Shown here: in pieces, positions 33,300 through 44,103 of the stretch
How positions within the stretch are numbered: the stretch's first letter is position 1
Layout: each line of letters opens with the position of its first letter
From: Undaria pinnatifida
Lineage: Eukaryota > Sar > Phaeophyceae > Laminariales > Alariaceae
DNA: 64,000 bases
Reading direction: 5' to 3'
NCBI GenBank assembly: GCA_012845835.1
Contig: JABAKD010000034.1
Coordinates: 1-64,000 of the forward strand
Program-made: the position numbers and the translations under genes
Notes under the pieces: model-generated
Seen by the model: only the letters and a program-made list of their open reading frames with translations
Told to the model about the DNA's origin: nothing
Databases searched by the model: none

Positions 33300-34599
33300 A
33301 TACAAGGCGCTGACGCTGGCTTGGCTATCCCAGCTGTTGCTTCTCGCAGCAAGTCAGCGTGGCGCATTCCCAGTTTTGCTCGCCAGCAGCGTGTATCACA
33401 CGACGGCAGCAGCGCGCGGTCTCGATCCCATGCTGCCAACAACGGCTGCGGCTGCTGTAGCTTTGGCGGCTCTCGACTGAGTGCAACTCCACAAACGTAG
33501 CTTTGGCGGCTTTCGGCTGAGCCCAAAGCCACCAACCCGCTGGGACGAGGGTTCGCCGAGCCGTTTCTCGCGGAGAAAGCGCGAAGCACAGAGCTGCCAA
33601 CCGATTTCGACTGCTGTACAGCAGTACTCTCTCACACCAACCGCCTCTAGGAAGAGCACAAAAACTATAAAATCGACTCGACTGGCGATTGACGATAAGA
33701 AGAAGGACCAGAAGAATCCAGTCGAAAAAAAGTCTAGTCGAAAAGGGCCGTTTTCGACTGGCGGAATCCGACTGTATAAGAAATGGCAGCGCCGTTTTCG
33801 ACTGGAATTTTTTTCGACTGGGTCGCCATTTCTTATGCAGTCGGATTCCGCCTGTCGAAAACGGCCCTTTTCGACTGGACTTTTTTTCGACTGGATTCTT
33901 CTGGTCCTTCTTCTTATCGTCAGACGAGTCGATGTTGTAGTTTTTGTGCTCTTCTTAGAGGCGGTTGGTGTGAGGGAGTACTGCTGTATGGCGCTCAAAA
34001 CTCGGCTGGGAGCTCTGTGCTTCGCGCGTTCCTCGCGAGCAACGCGAGCTTCACGCGCGACGAACCTTCGTCCAAGCGGGTTGATGACGTTGGGCTTAGC
34101 CGAAAGCTGCCAACGCTACGTTCGTGGCGTTGCACTCAGCCGTCGTTGGCAAAATGGCATCGATAACGCGCGCTGCTACTGCTGTCGTGTGATACTGCTG
34201 CTGGCGAGCGGAGCTAGGAGTGCGCCACGCTGACTTGCGGCGAGAAGCAACAGCAGTGACAGCCAAGGCAGCGTCGGCGCTGTTGTATGATACTGCTGTG
34301 TGATACCTGGTATGGGTGTGTGGGCGTGTGGGTGTGTATTTTGTGGTGGGATGAGCGATGCGATGGGTTTAAAAAATAGGTGTAAAACCTTTCGACTGAG
34401 TTTTTCGATTGACAGATCCAGTCGAAAACGTCGAGTTTTTCTACTGGATCCAGTCGAAAAACTCAGTCGAAAAAAGTTGAGTCGAAAAAGCCCTTTTTCG
34501 ACTGTGTAAGAAAGCCCGATTTGGGCTCCAGTCGAAAAATGCCGTTTTCGACTGACAAATCCGACTGTATAAGAAATGGCCTTAAGAGTTTCTCTCCAC

Positions 34600-34845
34600 G
34601 TGTTAGACCTACTATTCGAGTGTTACGTGAAAATCACAAAAAAAAAATTCATCGAGCTATTAATAGAACAAGGCCAAATTCACTCCGGCATGCTTTTGGT
34701 TGTGTTCGCGGTGAACGAATCGCAGAAAAGGCGTACACGGCCTCAATATCTTGAAAAGGCGGGGAGCGGGGAGGCAGCATCAAATTTTGAATTAGGACAT
34801 GGTTCGGTAGCACCTATTTTATCAAAAATACAAGGTTTCCCTGCG
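34600..34845 (+). repeat. Dispersed repeat, inverted partner at 47835-48065
   Basis: Shared words include CAATATCTTGAAAAGGCGGGG-like versus the complement of CCGCCTCCCCGATCC, GAACGAATCGCAGAAAAGGCGTACACGG, and CACTCCGGCATGC. In one frame both copies encode VFAVNESQKRRTRP; in another GERIAEKAYTAS. Neither is recognised. Identity of the pair is roughly 80% by eye. Confidence 0.6.
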
Positions 34846-34899
34846 GGAAGTAAGTGCCTAGGGCAGTGGCGCACGGACAAGGGCTTTTCACGGGTCGGG

Positions 34900-35345
34900 T
34901 CAAATCTCGCGGGTCGGGTCGGGTCGGGTCGGGTCAGCTGACCCGACCCGACCCGCGAGATTTTCGAGACGTCTTGACCCGACCCGACCCGACCCGCGAG
35001 ATTTTAGAGACGTCTTCACCCGACCCGACCGACCCGCTGGATTTTCGAGACGTCTTGACCCGACCCGACCCGACCCGCGAGATTTTCGAGACGTCTTGAC
35101 CCGACCCGACCCGACCCGCGAGATTTTAGAGACGTCTTGACCCGACCCGACCGACCCGCTAGATTTTCGAGACGTCTTGACCCGACCCGACCCGACCCGC
35201 GAGATTTTCGAGACGTCTTGACCCGACCCGACCCGACCCGCGAGGTTTTGAAATCGTCCTAACCCGACCCGACCCGACCCGCGACAATCCGGGTGACCCG
35301 CGAGATTCGGGTCGTCTGGCGGGTCACGTTAACTTGACCCGTGAC
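34900..35345. repeat. Left GACCC minisatellite of the hAT-like element
   Basis: About seven units of roughly 40-60 bp, each (GACCC)2-3 followed by GCGAGATTTT(C/A)GAGACGTCTT. It opens with a reverse block (CGGGTCGGGTC)n that forms a large palindrome with the first forward block near 34938. Confidence 0.8.
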
Positions 35346-35619
35346 ATTTCTCACGGGTCAAAGTCAAAAAGTCACGGGTCAAAGCATGTATACCTCGGTC
35401 GGTTGGTTGGTCCTTGGTCCCTCGTACTTTTCCCAGTACGTCGTGTTCTCTGCGTTTTTTACCGGCATTGTTTGCAGCTGATGATTATGTCATGTGGTGT
35501 GCGCGCGAGAAACAGGAAATAAACCGCAACCCACATGCATGGACATGCCCGTACCGTTAGACCACCGGGTCGACCCGACGAGCGACCCGACGAGCGAGCT
35601 AGTTATAAGTTACAAGTGC

Positions 35620-35755
35620 AATCTCCGGCCCCGGCAAGCAGCCTAGCTGAGCCGCCTCCGGCAGCAAGCCCACAACTGGGGCGGTGGATCTGTCAGCAGG
35701 GGCTGCGATCCGCGAGGATGCGTTGTCTTGTTACTGGTGCTTGCTGCTGCCAGGG

Positions 35756-35787
<32 letters not shown>

Positions 35788-35840
35788 GCTGCTGCTGCTG
35801 CTTCGGCAACGGCTGCTCTTCTTGCTTTTTTACGTTTGGT
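35620..35840 (+). repeat. Direct repeat left of the (TAC)n tract (partner 36236-36456)
   Basis: CCCCGGCAAGCAGCCTAGC, CACAACTGGGGCGGTGG, GGGGCTGCGATCCGCGAG, a (CTG)n block, and TTTTTACGTTTGGTCACATT occur in the same order at 36245-36456. The two copies bracket the microsatellite exactly, as if the tract grew inside a duplicated segment. Confidence 0.8.
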
Positions 35841-35882
35841 CACATTTCGTCCTGGTATGATAATTCTCGAGCTAGCTACTAC

Positions 35883-36209
<327 letters not shown>

Positions 36210-36235
36210 TACTACTGCTGTATCTATCTTCTATC

Positions 36236-36456
36236 TGTGCAGTCTCCAGCCCCGGCAAGCAGCCTAGCTGAGCTGCCTCCGGCAGCAAGCCTACAACTGG
36301 GGCGGTGGGTCTGTCAGCAGGGGCTGCGATCCGCGAGAATCCGGGGTCTGCTGCTGGTGCTTGCTGCTGCCAGTGCTGCTGCTGCTGCTGCTGCTTCGAC
36401 GACGACTGCCCTTCCTTGCCTTTTTACGTTTGGTCACATTTCGTACTGGTATGACC
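36236..36456 (+). repeat. Direct repeat right of the (TAC)n tract
   Basis: Second copy of 35620-35840, about 90% identical by eye, ending with TTTTTACGTTTGGTCACATTTCGTACTGG. Confidence 0.8.
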
Positions 36457-36779
36457 GTAATATTACTGCTGTTGTTACGGCTTCAGTAGGTACGGGATTC
36501 GCGTCACACTGCTGTATGCCTTGGTACGAATAGCTAGGGGTACTGCCTGGTGATTGTTTTGCACGCTGTGATGACATATGATCGGAGCATCGGCACGAGG
36601 TAGGCAGGAAGCCGAAATGCTTGTATTTTATTGGCGGACCCGCGGACCCGATCCGCTGGGCGCCTGCACGGCATCAACGTGGCTCTCAGCTGTAAGTTTG
36701 AAAAAGGCGGATCCGCCGGCTAGATCCGCGGGTTTGACCCGCGGGTCAGCCCAAAACAACTCACGGGTCATTATGGCTT

Positions 36780-37040
36780 GACCCGCGAAGTGACCCGTAT
36801 CTCGCGGGTCATGACCCGACCCGACCCGCGAGATTTTGAAAACCTCTTGACCCGACCCGCGACCCGACCCGCGAGATTTTGAAGCCTTTTGACCCGACCC
36901 GACCCGACCCGCGAGATTTTGAAAACCTCTTGACCCGACCCGACCCGACCCGTGAGATTTTAAAACGTAATGACCCGACCCGACCCGACCCGCGAGATTT
37001 TGAAACCCCCTTGACCCGACCCGCGGGTCGGGTCATGACC
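36780..37040. repeat. Right GACCC minisatellite of the hAT-like element
   Basis: Five units of (GACCC)2-4 followed by GCGAGATTTTGAAA and a short TT-rich linker, then a CCGCGGGTCGGGTCATGACCC palindromic end. Confidence 0.8.
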
Positions 37041-37054
37041 CGTGAAAAGCCCTG

Positions 37055-37780
37055 ATTTTCACCACCCGAGGCGATGACCATTTTTGTTCACATACCAAAA
37101 AAACTTGCACAGAAAAATAATGAATTCGCATTCCACCCGCACAAAAAAGTACTTCTTGAGTGTACTTAATAGCAGTACTTTTAGCACTTTTTGGGTATAC
37201 TTGATATACACGTGCCCACGACCGATCTGTTTTGAGAAAACACACACACCACCACTTTTGATAGCACACACAAAACCTTTACACCGTATGATATGTATGA
37301 TTTCGAGAAGAGCGTCACAATTCGAACTCCAGCTTATTAGGGACCGCCAGGAAGCGAGAAGGGGCACGTGTGGCGTGAGATGCGGCACGTATATTGAGAA
37401 CGAGGGAGCAACAGGACAATAACACGTGACATATGCTATGGCGAAAAAAAGCAACTCTCCGCCGTAAAGAGAGGATACAGCACGCGCACGCACATGGTCC
37501 TACCTGTAGCGTTTTGCTCTCCACACGTTGTCTGCTGTCTTCCATCTGCGACCTTCGCAAAAAAACAGAACTTGTTAGAGAACTGCCTTTGTGGACGTAA
37601 ATGTTTCAGGATGGGTTGGTATCTATATTATTACTATTACAAAGGTCCCTATGTTTCCGCATCGATGGACACGCGAACCCAGAGCAGCAGCACGGCAGAA
37701 ACGTGCGGTATGGTGGGGTGACAAACTATGACAGGCTCTGACACAAGCAACTCGCCGCAGCGTAGCGAGGACACGCCAAG
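37055..37780. other. Intergenic DNA without a supported gene
   Basis: AT-rich sequence with no recognisable domain on either strand. The block near 37516-37548 is a diverged first unit of the tandem repeat that follows. Confidence 0.45.
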
Positions 37781-38001
37781 CGCACATAAATGGTGGCGCC
37801 TACCGTTGCTGCTGTGCAGCAGGGTTGTAGCGTCGTGCTCTCCACATGTTGTCTGCTGTCTGTCATCTGCGATGTTACATTTATACCAGGTAATAAATAG
37901 TGTTGCCTACCGCTGCTGCTGCTGTGGGGTAGAGTTTGCAGGGTTGTGCTCTCTTGGTATGGTACGGTATCATATAAGAACACCAGCATGAACATAAATA
38001 T

Positions 38002-38042
38002 AAGGACCGTTTAAGTGCTAATGTGATCTTCAAACGGTCCTT
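38002..38042. repeat. 41-nt hairpin, first copy
   Basis: AAGGACCGTTT and its complement AAACGGTCCTT enclose a 19-nt loop, giving an 11-bp perfect stem, directly followed by ACACTTTACGCC. Confidence 0.7.
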
Positions 38043-38307
38043 ACACTTTACGCCGGCATGTCACTTGACAGAAGCAGCAGAAGCAGCAGTAGCAGCAGCG
38101 AGAGGTAGTGGCGCATAGGCGGGTAGAGCAACGCAGGCTCCGATGTAGCCCTTTGTGCTCTCCTCATGTCGTCTGCTGTCTGTCATCTGCGATGTTACAT
38201 AAATAGTGTTGCCTACCGCTGCTGCTGCTGTGCGCCAGAGTTGAGCGTTGTGCTCTCTTGGCATGGTACGGTATCATATAAGAAACACACCAACATGAAC
38301 GTGAGTA

Positions 38308-38349
38308 TAAGGACCGTTTAATTACTAATGTGATATTCAAACGATCCTT
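38308..38349. repeat. 41-nt hairpin, second copy
   Basis: AAGGACCGTTT pairs with AAACGATCCTT with one mismatch. The loop has changed more than the stem relative to the first copy. Confidence 0.65.
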
Positions 38350-38554
38350 ACACTTTACGCCCGCATGTCACTTGACAAAAGCAGCAGAAGCAGCAGCAGC
38401 GAGAGGTAGTGGCGTATAGGCGGGTAGAGCATCGCAGGCTCCGATCAAAGCAATCACCTATTACAACAACAGCAGCCGCACGCGCATAGAGTTGCAGGCT
38501 GCCGCTGCTAGGGTGCTGGACTGCTGCTGGTAGGCAGGATTGTAGCGTGGTGCT

Positions 38555-38848
38555 GTGTGCAAAAATGGGGAAATGTGCGTGTACCCGCTACGAGCAGAAA
38601 ATCCCGGTTTGCATCCAAATCTTACGTGCGTACACGGGGATAGGGGATGCAGAAACCCAAACCCCGGGGATTTGCCTCAAGTGTGTCCAATGCCAAAAAA
38701 GCTAGAAAGGCTTGCCACGCGCGACACACTGCACGGATCGCGCCCAAACCCCCGGCAACGTGATGCCGACGGTCGAATTGTGCCCACCCCACCCGGCGTT
38801 TCGGACAAAGGTGCGAGCACGAAGAGATGTACCCGAAGGAAAAAATAA
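38555..38848 (+). CDS. Cys-containing hypothetical fragment (97 aa)
   Basis: The frame reads MCKNGEMCVYPLRAENPGLHPNLTCVHGDRGCRNPN and then a basic Pro/Arg/Lys-rich tail. The C-x4-C...C-x-H...C spacing suggests a small zinc-binding fold, perhaps the N-terminal finger of a transposase, but no family was identified and the frame has no partner domain. Codons near the end overlap the GC-hairpin repeat. Treat as a possible exon only. Confidence 0.25.
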   Translation: MCKNGEMCVYPLRAENPGLHPNLTCVHGDRGCRNPNPGDLPQVCPMPKKLERLATRDTLHGSRPNPRQRDADGRIVPTPPGVSDKGASTKRCTRRKK

Positions 38849-38871
38849 AATCACAATTATACATGCGAGGG

Positions 38872-38920
38872 CTCTGCTCCGCGGGCGGCTGACGCCGCCC
38901 GCTACGCTCGCACAAGGAAG
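38872..38920. repeat. GC hairpin, third copy (reverse orientation)
   Basis: A perfect 9-bp stem (GCGGGCGGC/GCCGCCCGC) with a TGAC loop, flanked by GAGGGCTC and TACGCTCGC. The same hairpin and flanks close the repeats at about 22728-22760 and 29175-29210. Only about 50 bp are shared here. Confidence 0.75.
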
Positions 38921-39600
38921 ATGTTGATAGAAGATTGTACAGATGATCCAGACGAGTACATGATGTCTAATAATTGGCGACTTGATGATGCCAAGAGATA
39001 TGTTGGAAAGCTCATCGCACAACGCTGTTTCCTCGCTCGCGAGCTGACGTTTTTCGTTTCGTCGTTTTTTTTTTCATGTAACGTATGATAAATACTCATG
39101 GAAAAATAATATATTTTTGACTGTATGAAATTAAAGAAAGGACTAAAAACATATCATATGTGTATATATTGTTTTTATGTATTACTTCCAAAATACCAAG
39201 AAGGACCGTTTGCAGGCTTCAAACGCCAAGGGTGTGTGGTGGAGCATAAATGGCGAATTTATGCAAAGGATTACAAACATGTCCTAGAAGCACCGTCGCC
39301 CACCATTTTAGATTGTTACAACATAACGAAAAAGGACGAGATGCCTTTCGCTCTGGGCCATAAAAGGCAACACCGTAATCGCGGACACCTATATATACCC
39401 CTAATACCCCTACTCTCATTGCACAAGGTCACTGGTGCGCGTATGGCAATACAATACACGCATGCTTATGGACTATGTGGCACCAGTAACCGTACAAATA
39501 AAAACACGGACAACGAAAGTCCTCCCCTTGGAAAAAAACTTTGCAGTCTATCAACACTATTAATAGTGGTGTTCGGACATCAAGCGTGATCACGAGACAG
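38921..39600. other. AT-rich intergenic DNA
   Basis: The longest open frame (39125-39589, plus) has no recognisable domain and unlike-protein composition; I do not call it. Its last part belongs to the repeat unit that follows. Confidence 0.4.
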
Positions 39601-39601
39601 T

Positions 39602-40870
39602 GCAGGATGTGGCCGCACACCGTTGGCACCAACGTACACGCGCCCTATACAACTTCCTATGGCGCGCTTTGGCCCAAGAACATACGTGTGGCATACAAAG
39701 CCGAGCGCAGAATGATGAACTTCCACGGTTATAGCACTCCACTATACAATACAATTGAGAGAGAGCGAGATCCCCACCGCTTGTTCCTCCAAAAAAGAAA
39801 AAAAGAAGGGATAGATGGACGATGAATGCAGGCCTATAGTCTATATTAAAACAAAACTAGTCGCTCGTCGTTGAACAATATAATTGAGAGAGAGATCCCC
39901 ACCGCTTGTTCCTCCAAAAAAAAAAGGGGGATGGATAGTTGGGCGAGGAATGCAGGCCTATAGTCTATATTAAAACAAAACTAAGTAGTCGAGGATATGC
40001 TCTTTCCCCTTGTCGTTGAGGGTGACGTACAGACCGCCAAATATTGCAGGGTGTGGCCCTACACCGTTGTCACCAAGGTACACGTACTCTGTACATGTGT
40101 CACGTACTCTGTACACGCCCTCTGTACACGTACTCTATCAGCTTCAGCCGACAACAATACTGGTAATGAAATCCCTCCCCTTCTGGGAAGAAGGAAAGTT
40201 TGCTGTCCATTAAAACTAGCGGTGTGCGGTAGAGCGCACATTACATCACTATCTGTAAGCTTCAACAGCGACGTACACGAACTTTATACGCTGTATAATG
40301 GCCGTAGTGTCGCGAACTCATGTACGCGTAGCAGAGACTACTGAGAACACCCTACAATTTTAAGCGACGAATATACAATACGACAATGATACGGACAATG
40401 AGATTCTTCCCCTCCCTTGGCAAAACAACTTTGCAGTCTATCAACGCTAGTGGCGCTGGCAGATCGCACATGATCATACAAAATGCAGGATGTGGCCGTA
40501 CACCGTTGGCACCGACGTACACGTGCTCTGTACAACTTCAGCGGACAATGATACTGACAACGCAATTCCTTGACCCTTTGGTAACAGAACGAAGAAGTTA
40601 AAGGGACGCCCCCCTCTCTTGAGAAAGTAAGGAAAAATCTTGATTGTTGAGGCTGATGTACAGAGCATCTAATAATGCAGGGTGTGGCCGCACACCGTTG
40701 TCTCCAACGTACACGTTCTCATATACAACTAAAGCTGACACTAATACAGGCAATGAAATCCCTCTCCCCTCTGGGTGAAAGAAGGAAGGTTTGTCGTGTA
40801 TTAACACCAGAAGTGTGCTGTGGAGCGTACATGACATGGCTATCTCTAAGCGTCGACAGTGACGTCCAAT
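39602..40870. repeat. Four dispersed-tandem copies of a 200-bp unit
   Basis: GCAGG(A/G)TGTGGCC, then ACACCGTTG(G/T)C, then CAACGTACACG occur at about 39602, 40046, 40487 and 40677. CTCCCC...GAA(A/G)G and TGCAGTCTATCAACRCTA-like words sit between. Spacing is about 444, 441 and 190 bp. No coding frame persists across copies. Confidence 0.7.
39745..39983. repeat. Tandem duplication of about 115 bp
   Basis: AATTGAGAGAGAG...GATCCCCACCGCTTG, a poly-A stretch, and GCAGGCCTATAGTCTATATT occur at about 39750-39857 and 39876-39983. Confidence 0.8.
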
Positions 40871-40947
40871 GTACTTTACATCATATAAGATGGCCATGGT
40901 GGCCGGAACGCATGCACGCGTAGCAGAGACTGCTGAGAACCGAATAA

Positions 40948-41003
40948 AGCTTGCAAATATGCGTATTGACCTGAAATTCGTCGAACTCACGACTGACGTC
41001 CCT
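40948..41003 (-). repeat. Dispersed 60-bp module, R type
   Basis: The minus strand reads GACGTCAGTCGTGAGTTCGA...ACGCATATTTGCAAGC. This is a member of the module family seen at element ends (14090, 15584, 45067, 45488, 47262, 47478, 59708) and in variant form at 42005, 42096, 43205 and 50525. Confidence 0.6.
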
Positions 41004-41119
41004 CATTTTTTTTTTATAGAAAAAAGTACTTGAGTTGATACCAACGAACAGTTACTGTATATAACGCAGTGCCCTGTATCACTCAAGACAAAAACATGGG
41101 AACACGTATGAAATGATAC

Positions 41120-41249
41120 CAGCTAGCGTTGGGCTGCGAAAGCAACTGAGTTAAATCGACACACGACGCGTATGAAAATACGCGGAAGTGTGGTGAGCTA
41201 AAGCTTTATTTTTCCCCATCCGCCGGAGGATAAAAAAAAAAAAAAAAAA
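41120..41249 (+). mobile_element. SINE-like retroposon S2, 5'-truncated
   Basis: CAGCTAGCGTTGGGCTGCG through CATCCGCCGGAGGA and an A-tail of 17-18, matching the last 130 bp of S1 and S3. The short word GATAC flanks it at 41115-41119 and 41250-41254 and may be the target duplication. Confidence 0.75.
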
Positions 41250-41639
41250 GATACATGGAGTAGTGGCCGCGCGGCACTAACAACTAATTCCCCCAGCCCC
41301 ATGTGCACGCGTGACTATGACACCCTCGTAGGATATTAACGTGAGAAAGATGCACACGCAGGCACAAGGCAAGAATCTCAGCTAACCAAAACATCCAGGA
41401 AACATCGCGGTTGCGCAGACGTTAACAGCTTGGAGAAGCAGGAATTTCTTCGTCCCCGAAAAAGTGGACGGAAAGGTGTCCTGATGGCGGTTCGGCTGAA
41501 AACATTTTCATGCTCAGGAGTTAATGCCGGAAATCCTGCAAGACAGTTGAAAGCAGCAAGGTGCAGTAGGGGCGGTGGAACGGTAAGGTACCGCACCCAG
41601 GCGTTCTCTTTTTGAAAGGGGATTTATAAAAACGAAGCT

Positions 41640-42370
41640 AACAACACGGCACCACTCCTGGTTATAAAAAAAAGGTGCAGTACAACAATACTGCAAATCC
41701 CTAGTCTACGTGATGTAAAATGAAACCTGAAAGAACGGCACCACTGCTGGTTATAAAAAAAAAGGCACAGCACAACACGGCACAATTCGTACTACCGCGA
41801 ATGAACAGAGCAACATATGGTAAAGCTGATGACAACCTGGCACGGGAGAAAGATAAAACATGGTACCACTGCTAGCGATAAACCTGTGCAGCTGAACACA
41901 TAGAAGCGCGGCGAGGCCTATAGCTAAGCATGGCCGCCGCGTTGCGCGGCGGAACGTAACGTATGTCAGTAGGGCAGGGGATATTATATAAATAAAAGTG
42001 AAAAACGTCGTCTGTGAATACGATCGATTGAATGGTGAGGCTGAACTTCAACTTTGGAAACTGCATGGTACATTATTAGATCCGTGTTTCATTTCAACGT
42101 CAGCTGTGCGTACCATCGATTGAATGGTTGAAACTCAACTCTGCAAGCTGCGTGTACATTGGATTTAAAAAGGCATGAAAAAGCATGAAAAACGTCAGAA
42201 TGGGGTACGACTGATTGATTAGGATTGAATGGGGACTCGAAAAACAAAGGTAAAAACACAGCATCACTGCTGGTTGTAAAAAAGAAGGCACAGCACAATG
42301 CGGCACAGAATGTCATAGCACAATGCTGCACAGGATGGCACAGCACCACACATCACGGCATGTGACTAAT
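41640..42370. repeat. Degenerate repeats based on CACTGCTGGTTATAAAA
   Basis: CACTCCTGGTTATAAAAAAAAGG (41652), CACTGCTGGTTATAAAAAAAAAGG (41742), CACTGCTAGCGATAAA (41867) and CACTGCTGGTTGTAAAAAAGAAGG (42264) are followed by (GGCACAGCACAA)-type words. Two copies of the V-type 60-bp module lie inside (42005-42060 and 42096-42155). Confidence 0.6.
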
Positions 42371-42659
42371 ATGGCAACATGCAACTGCACCATACGGTAG
42401 GGCACAACACCCGGCTTTTACTGCCGTATTAAACCCTTCATGATAAGCATAGAACAGCATGGCTGGGGCGATTAAAGCCGGGGTTCTGCAGCATATGTCA
42501 GTTTTTTCCTTTGTACTAAAACGAGCATTATAAGCACAACATAGCAAAGCTCAGCCGAGCAGAGCAAGGGGGAGAAACATCGTACTGGAGGTGAGCACAG
42601 CACGTAACGTTTCATCCGGCAGCGGATTACACTCAGCACCGTCAACTCAGATACCTGTT

Positions 42660-43150
42660 ATAAACGAAAGACAAAGCACAGCACGAGCCAACCAAGTTCA
42701 GGATAGAGCACTGGTCGGCCTAACACAACACATCTCAACGTCGCACGGCCGCTGTGTTGCGCAGCTCACAGTGCAGAAGCGCAAGGCAATATGTGTGGTA
42801 ACGTGGAACTTGAACCTTTTAGTTTCAATGTTTAGAATGAACCGGTTACTTTCCAATTACAACGTAAATCACATCATGCAAGAAAGTAACGAAACACAAC
42901 TCCTAAATACGTCGAGTAAAGCCAGGGTACTGTAGCACATGCCAGGTTTTTTTCTCCGTGCTAAAACATACTCCGGAGTACATTATATGCATGGCATAGC
43001 CAAGTTCAGACCAGGAGAGCCGGGCGGGGACAAATTGTACTGCACCGCAGGGTAGGGCACTGGTCGGCACAACACAACACATCTCAGCATCGCACGGCCG
43101 CTGTGTTGCGCAGCTCACAGCGCAGCAGCGCAAGGCAACATGTTCGGTAA
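42660..43150. repeat. Two copies of a 140-bp unit, 348 bp apart
   Basis: CACTGGTCGGC, ACACAACACATCTCA, CGCACGGCCGCTGTGTTGCG and GCGCAAGGCAA occur in order at about 42705-42800 and 43055-43150. No gene is supported. Confidence 0.7.
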
Positions 43151-43204
43151 CAAACGTGGAACTGGCACCCTGCTATTTCCCCGATGTAGGTACTTTTTAT
43201 AAAA

Positions 43205-43275
43205 AAAAATAAAAACGTCAGCTGTGAGTACGACCGATTGAATGATTGGAACTCAACTTTGCAAGCTGCGTGGTA
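43205..43275 (+). repeat. Dispersed 60-bp module, V type
   Basis: AACGTCAGCTGTGAGTACGACCGATTGAATG, then CTCAACTTTGCAAGCTGCG and GGTACATC. The V type has an ATTGAATG centre. A reverse copy is at 50525-50590. Confidence 0.6.
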
Positions 43276-43481
43276 CATCATCTATATTTTATTTGCTTGT
43301 ATAGTATAATGCAGGGAAGCAACAGAAGAAAACACTTGCTGGTGTGAAAGTCAGTTGCGCTCTTGAATAGAGCACGCCACACGTGTCGTAACACGGTTAA
43401 GTTAGCTTTAGATTTGTGAAAATGAAAACGAAGATAGAAACGAAGAACAACAATGAACAATGAACGGCGAACTTACCCCAA

Positions 43482-43645
43482 TCACTGGGCTCCCCTCGGG
43501 CACAACCCACCCAAACTTTAGCTTTCCACTTTCCGAGTCCCAGACACGCTTTCCACCCCACGTGGAAATTCTTTCAGCCTGGTACGACCGGTACGACACC
43601 CACAATAGCAGACGATGACGGAATATGCGTTTTCGCATCATGGTA
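43482..43645 (-). CDS. Possible first exon of an unidentified gene
   Basis: From a Met at about 43645 the minus strand reads a basic MMRKRIFRHRLLLW segment and then VSYRSYQAERIS, TWGGKRVWDSESGKLKFGW and VVPEGSPVIG, directly followed by a consensus donor, GTAAGT, at 43481-43476. The peptide has balanced composition, unlike the repeat-derived frames nearby. No domain is recognised and no downstream exon was found. It overlaps the start of the plus-strand frame at 43625 by about 20 bp. Confidence 0.3.
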
Positions 43646-44080
43646 TGCATGCAAGAAAATGAGCTGCATTTTTTTTCAAATGAAACCATTTGCGCAACAA
43701 AAAAAGAAGGTGGCAAACAACACGACAGCCGTCACCGCCGGCGCAAGAACGCGTCGCAACTGCTAGAGGCGATCAGCGTGGAGGTACATCAAGCCCGACA
43801 GAGTGTTAACACACGTACCTATCAATCTCTCACAGCCCGCAATAAGCAATCACTGCTGTCGCCGGCAAAAAGCAACACAAAATCCTGCATTTCTCAACAA
43901 CACAAAGGCCTCTCAACCTCAACACATAATCCTGATTCACCCCTATCAGCGCCAGCACCGTCGCCAGCAACCCCGACCGACGGTGAACCCGCCGTATCTT
44001 GGTCGCACGCACCACTCACAAGCTCTATTAATAGGGTTCGAGCCAGAGCCCCAATGGGGCTTGTTAATGTTGTAAAATAG
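43625..44080 (+). CDS. Basic Ser/Pro-rich hypothetical protein (151 aa)
   Basis: The frame starts MRFRIMVCMQENELHFF, has a strongly basic RHRRRKNASQLLEA segment near residue 40 that could be a nuclear localisation signal, and a Ser/Thr/Pro-rich second half ending before the 15-bp minisatellite. No homologue is recognised. It may be chance, although it is longer than expected in this composition. Confidence 0.25.
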   Translation: MRFRIMVCMQENELHFFSNETICATKKEGGKQHDSRHRRRKNASQLLEAISVEVHQARQSVNTRTYQSLTARNKQSLLSPAKSNTKSCISQQHKGLSTSTHNPDSPLSAPAPSPATPTDGEPAVSWSHAPLTSSINRVRARAPMGLVNVVK

Positions 44081-44103
44081 AGGACAGCGTCCCTCCCCGT
44101 CGA

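Larger units (their letters stand above)
30235..34590. repeat. Alternating inverted-repeat (fold-back) array, three arms
   Basis: Arm 1 runs forward from about 30235 to a palindrome centre near 30770. Arm 2 runs in reverse from there to a second centre near 33803, interrupted by the hAT element at 31048-33299. Arm 3 runs forward again to about 34590. Shared words in order are GCTTAGCCGAAAGC, GGGATCGAGACCGCGCG, GTATGATACTGC, GGTGTGTGG repeats, AGTCGAAAAACTC blocks, and GCCATTTCTTATGCAGTC at the centres. The many AGTCGAAAA and TTTTCGACT words make the arms internally self-complementary as well. No coding frame is supported. Confidence 0.8.
37780..38430. repeat. Two tandem units of about 320 bp with internal hairpins
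   Basis: ATGT(T/C)GTCTGCTGTCTGTCATCTGCGATG at about 37846 recurs at about 38166; CTACCGCTGCTGCTGCTGTG, CTCTTGG(T/C)ATGGTACGGTATC and ATGTCACTTGACA(G/A)AAGCAGCAG follow in both. A partial earlier unit is at 37516. Each unit contains one of the hairpins annotated separately. Confidence 0.75.
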
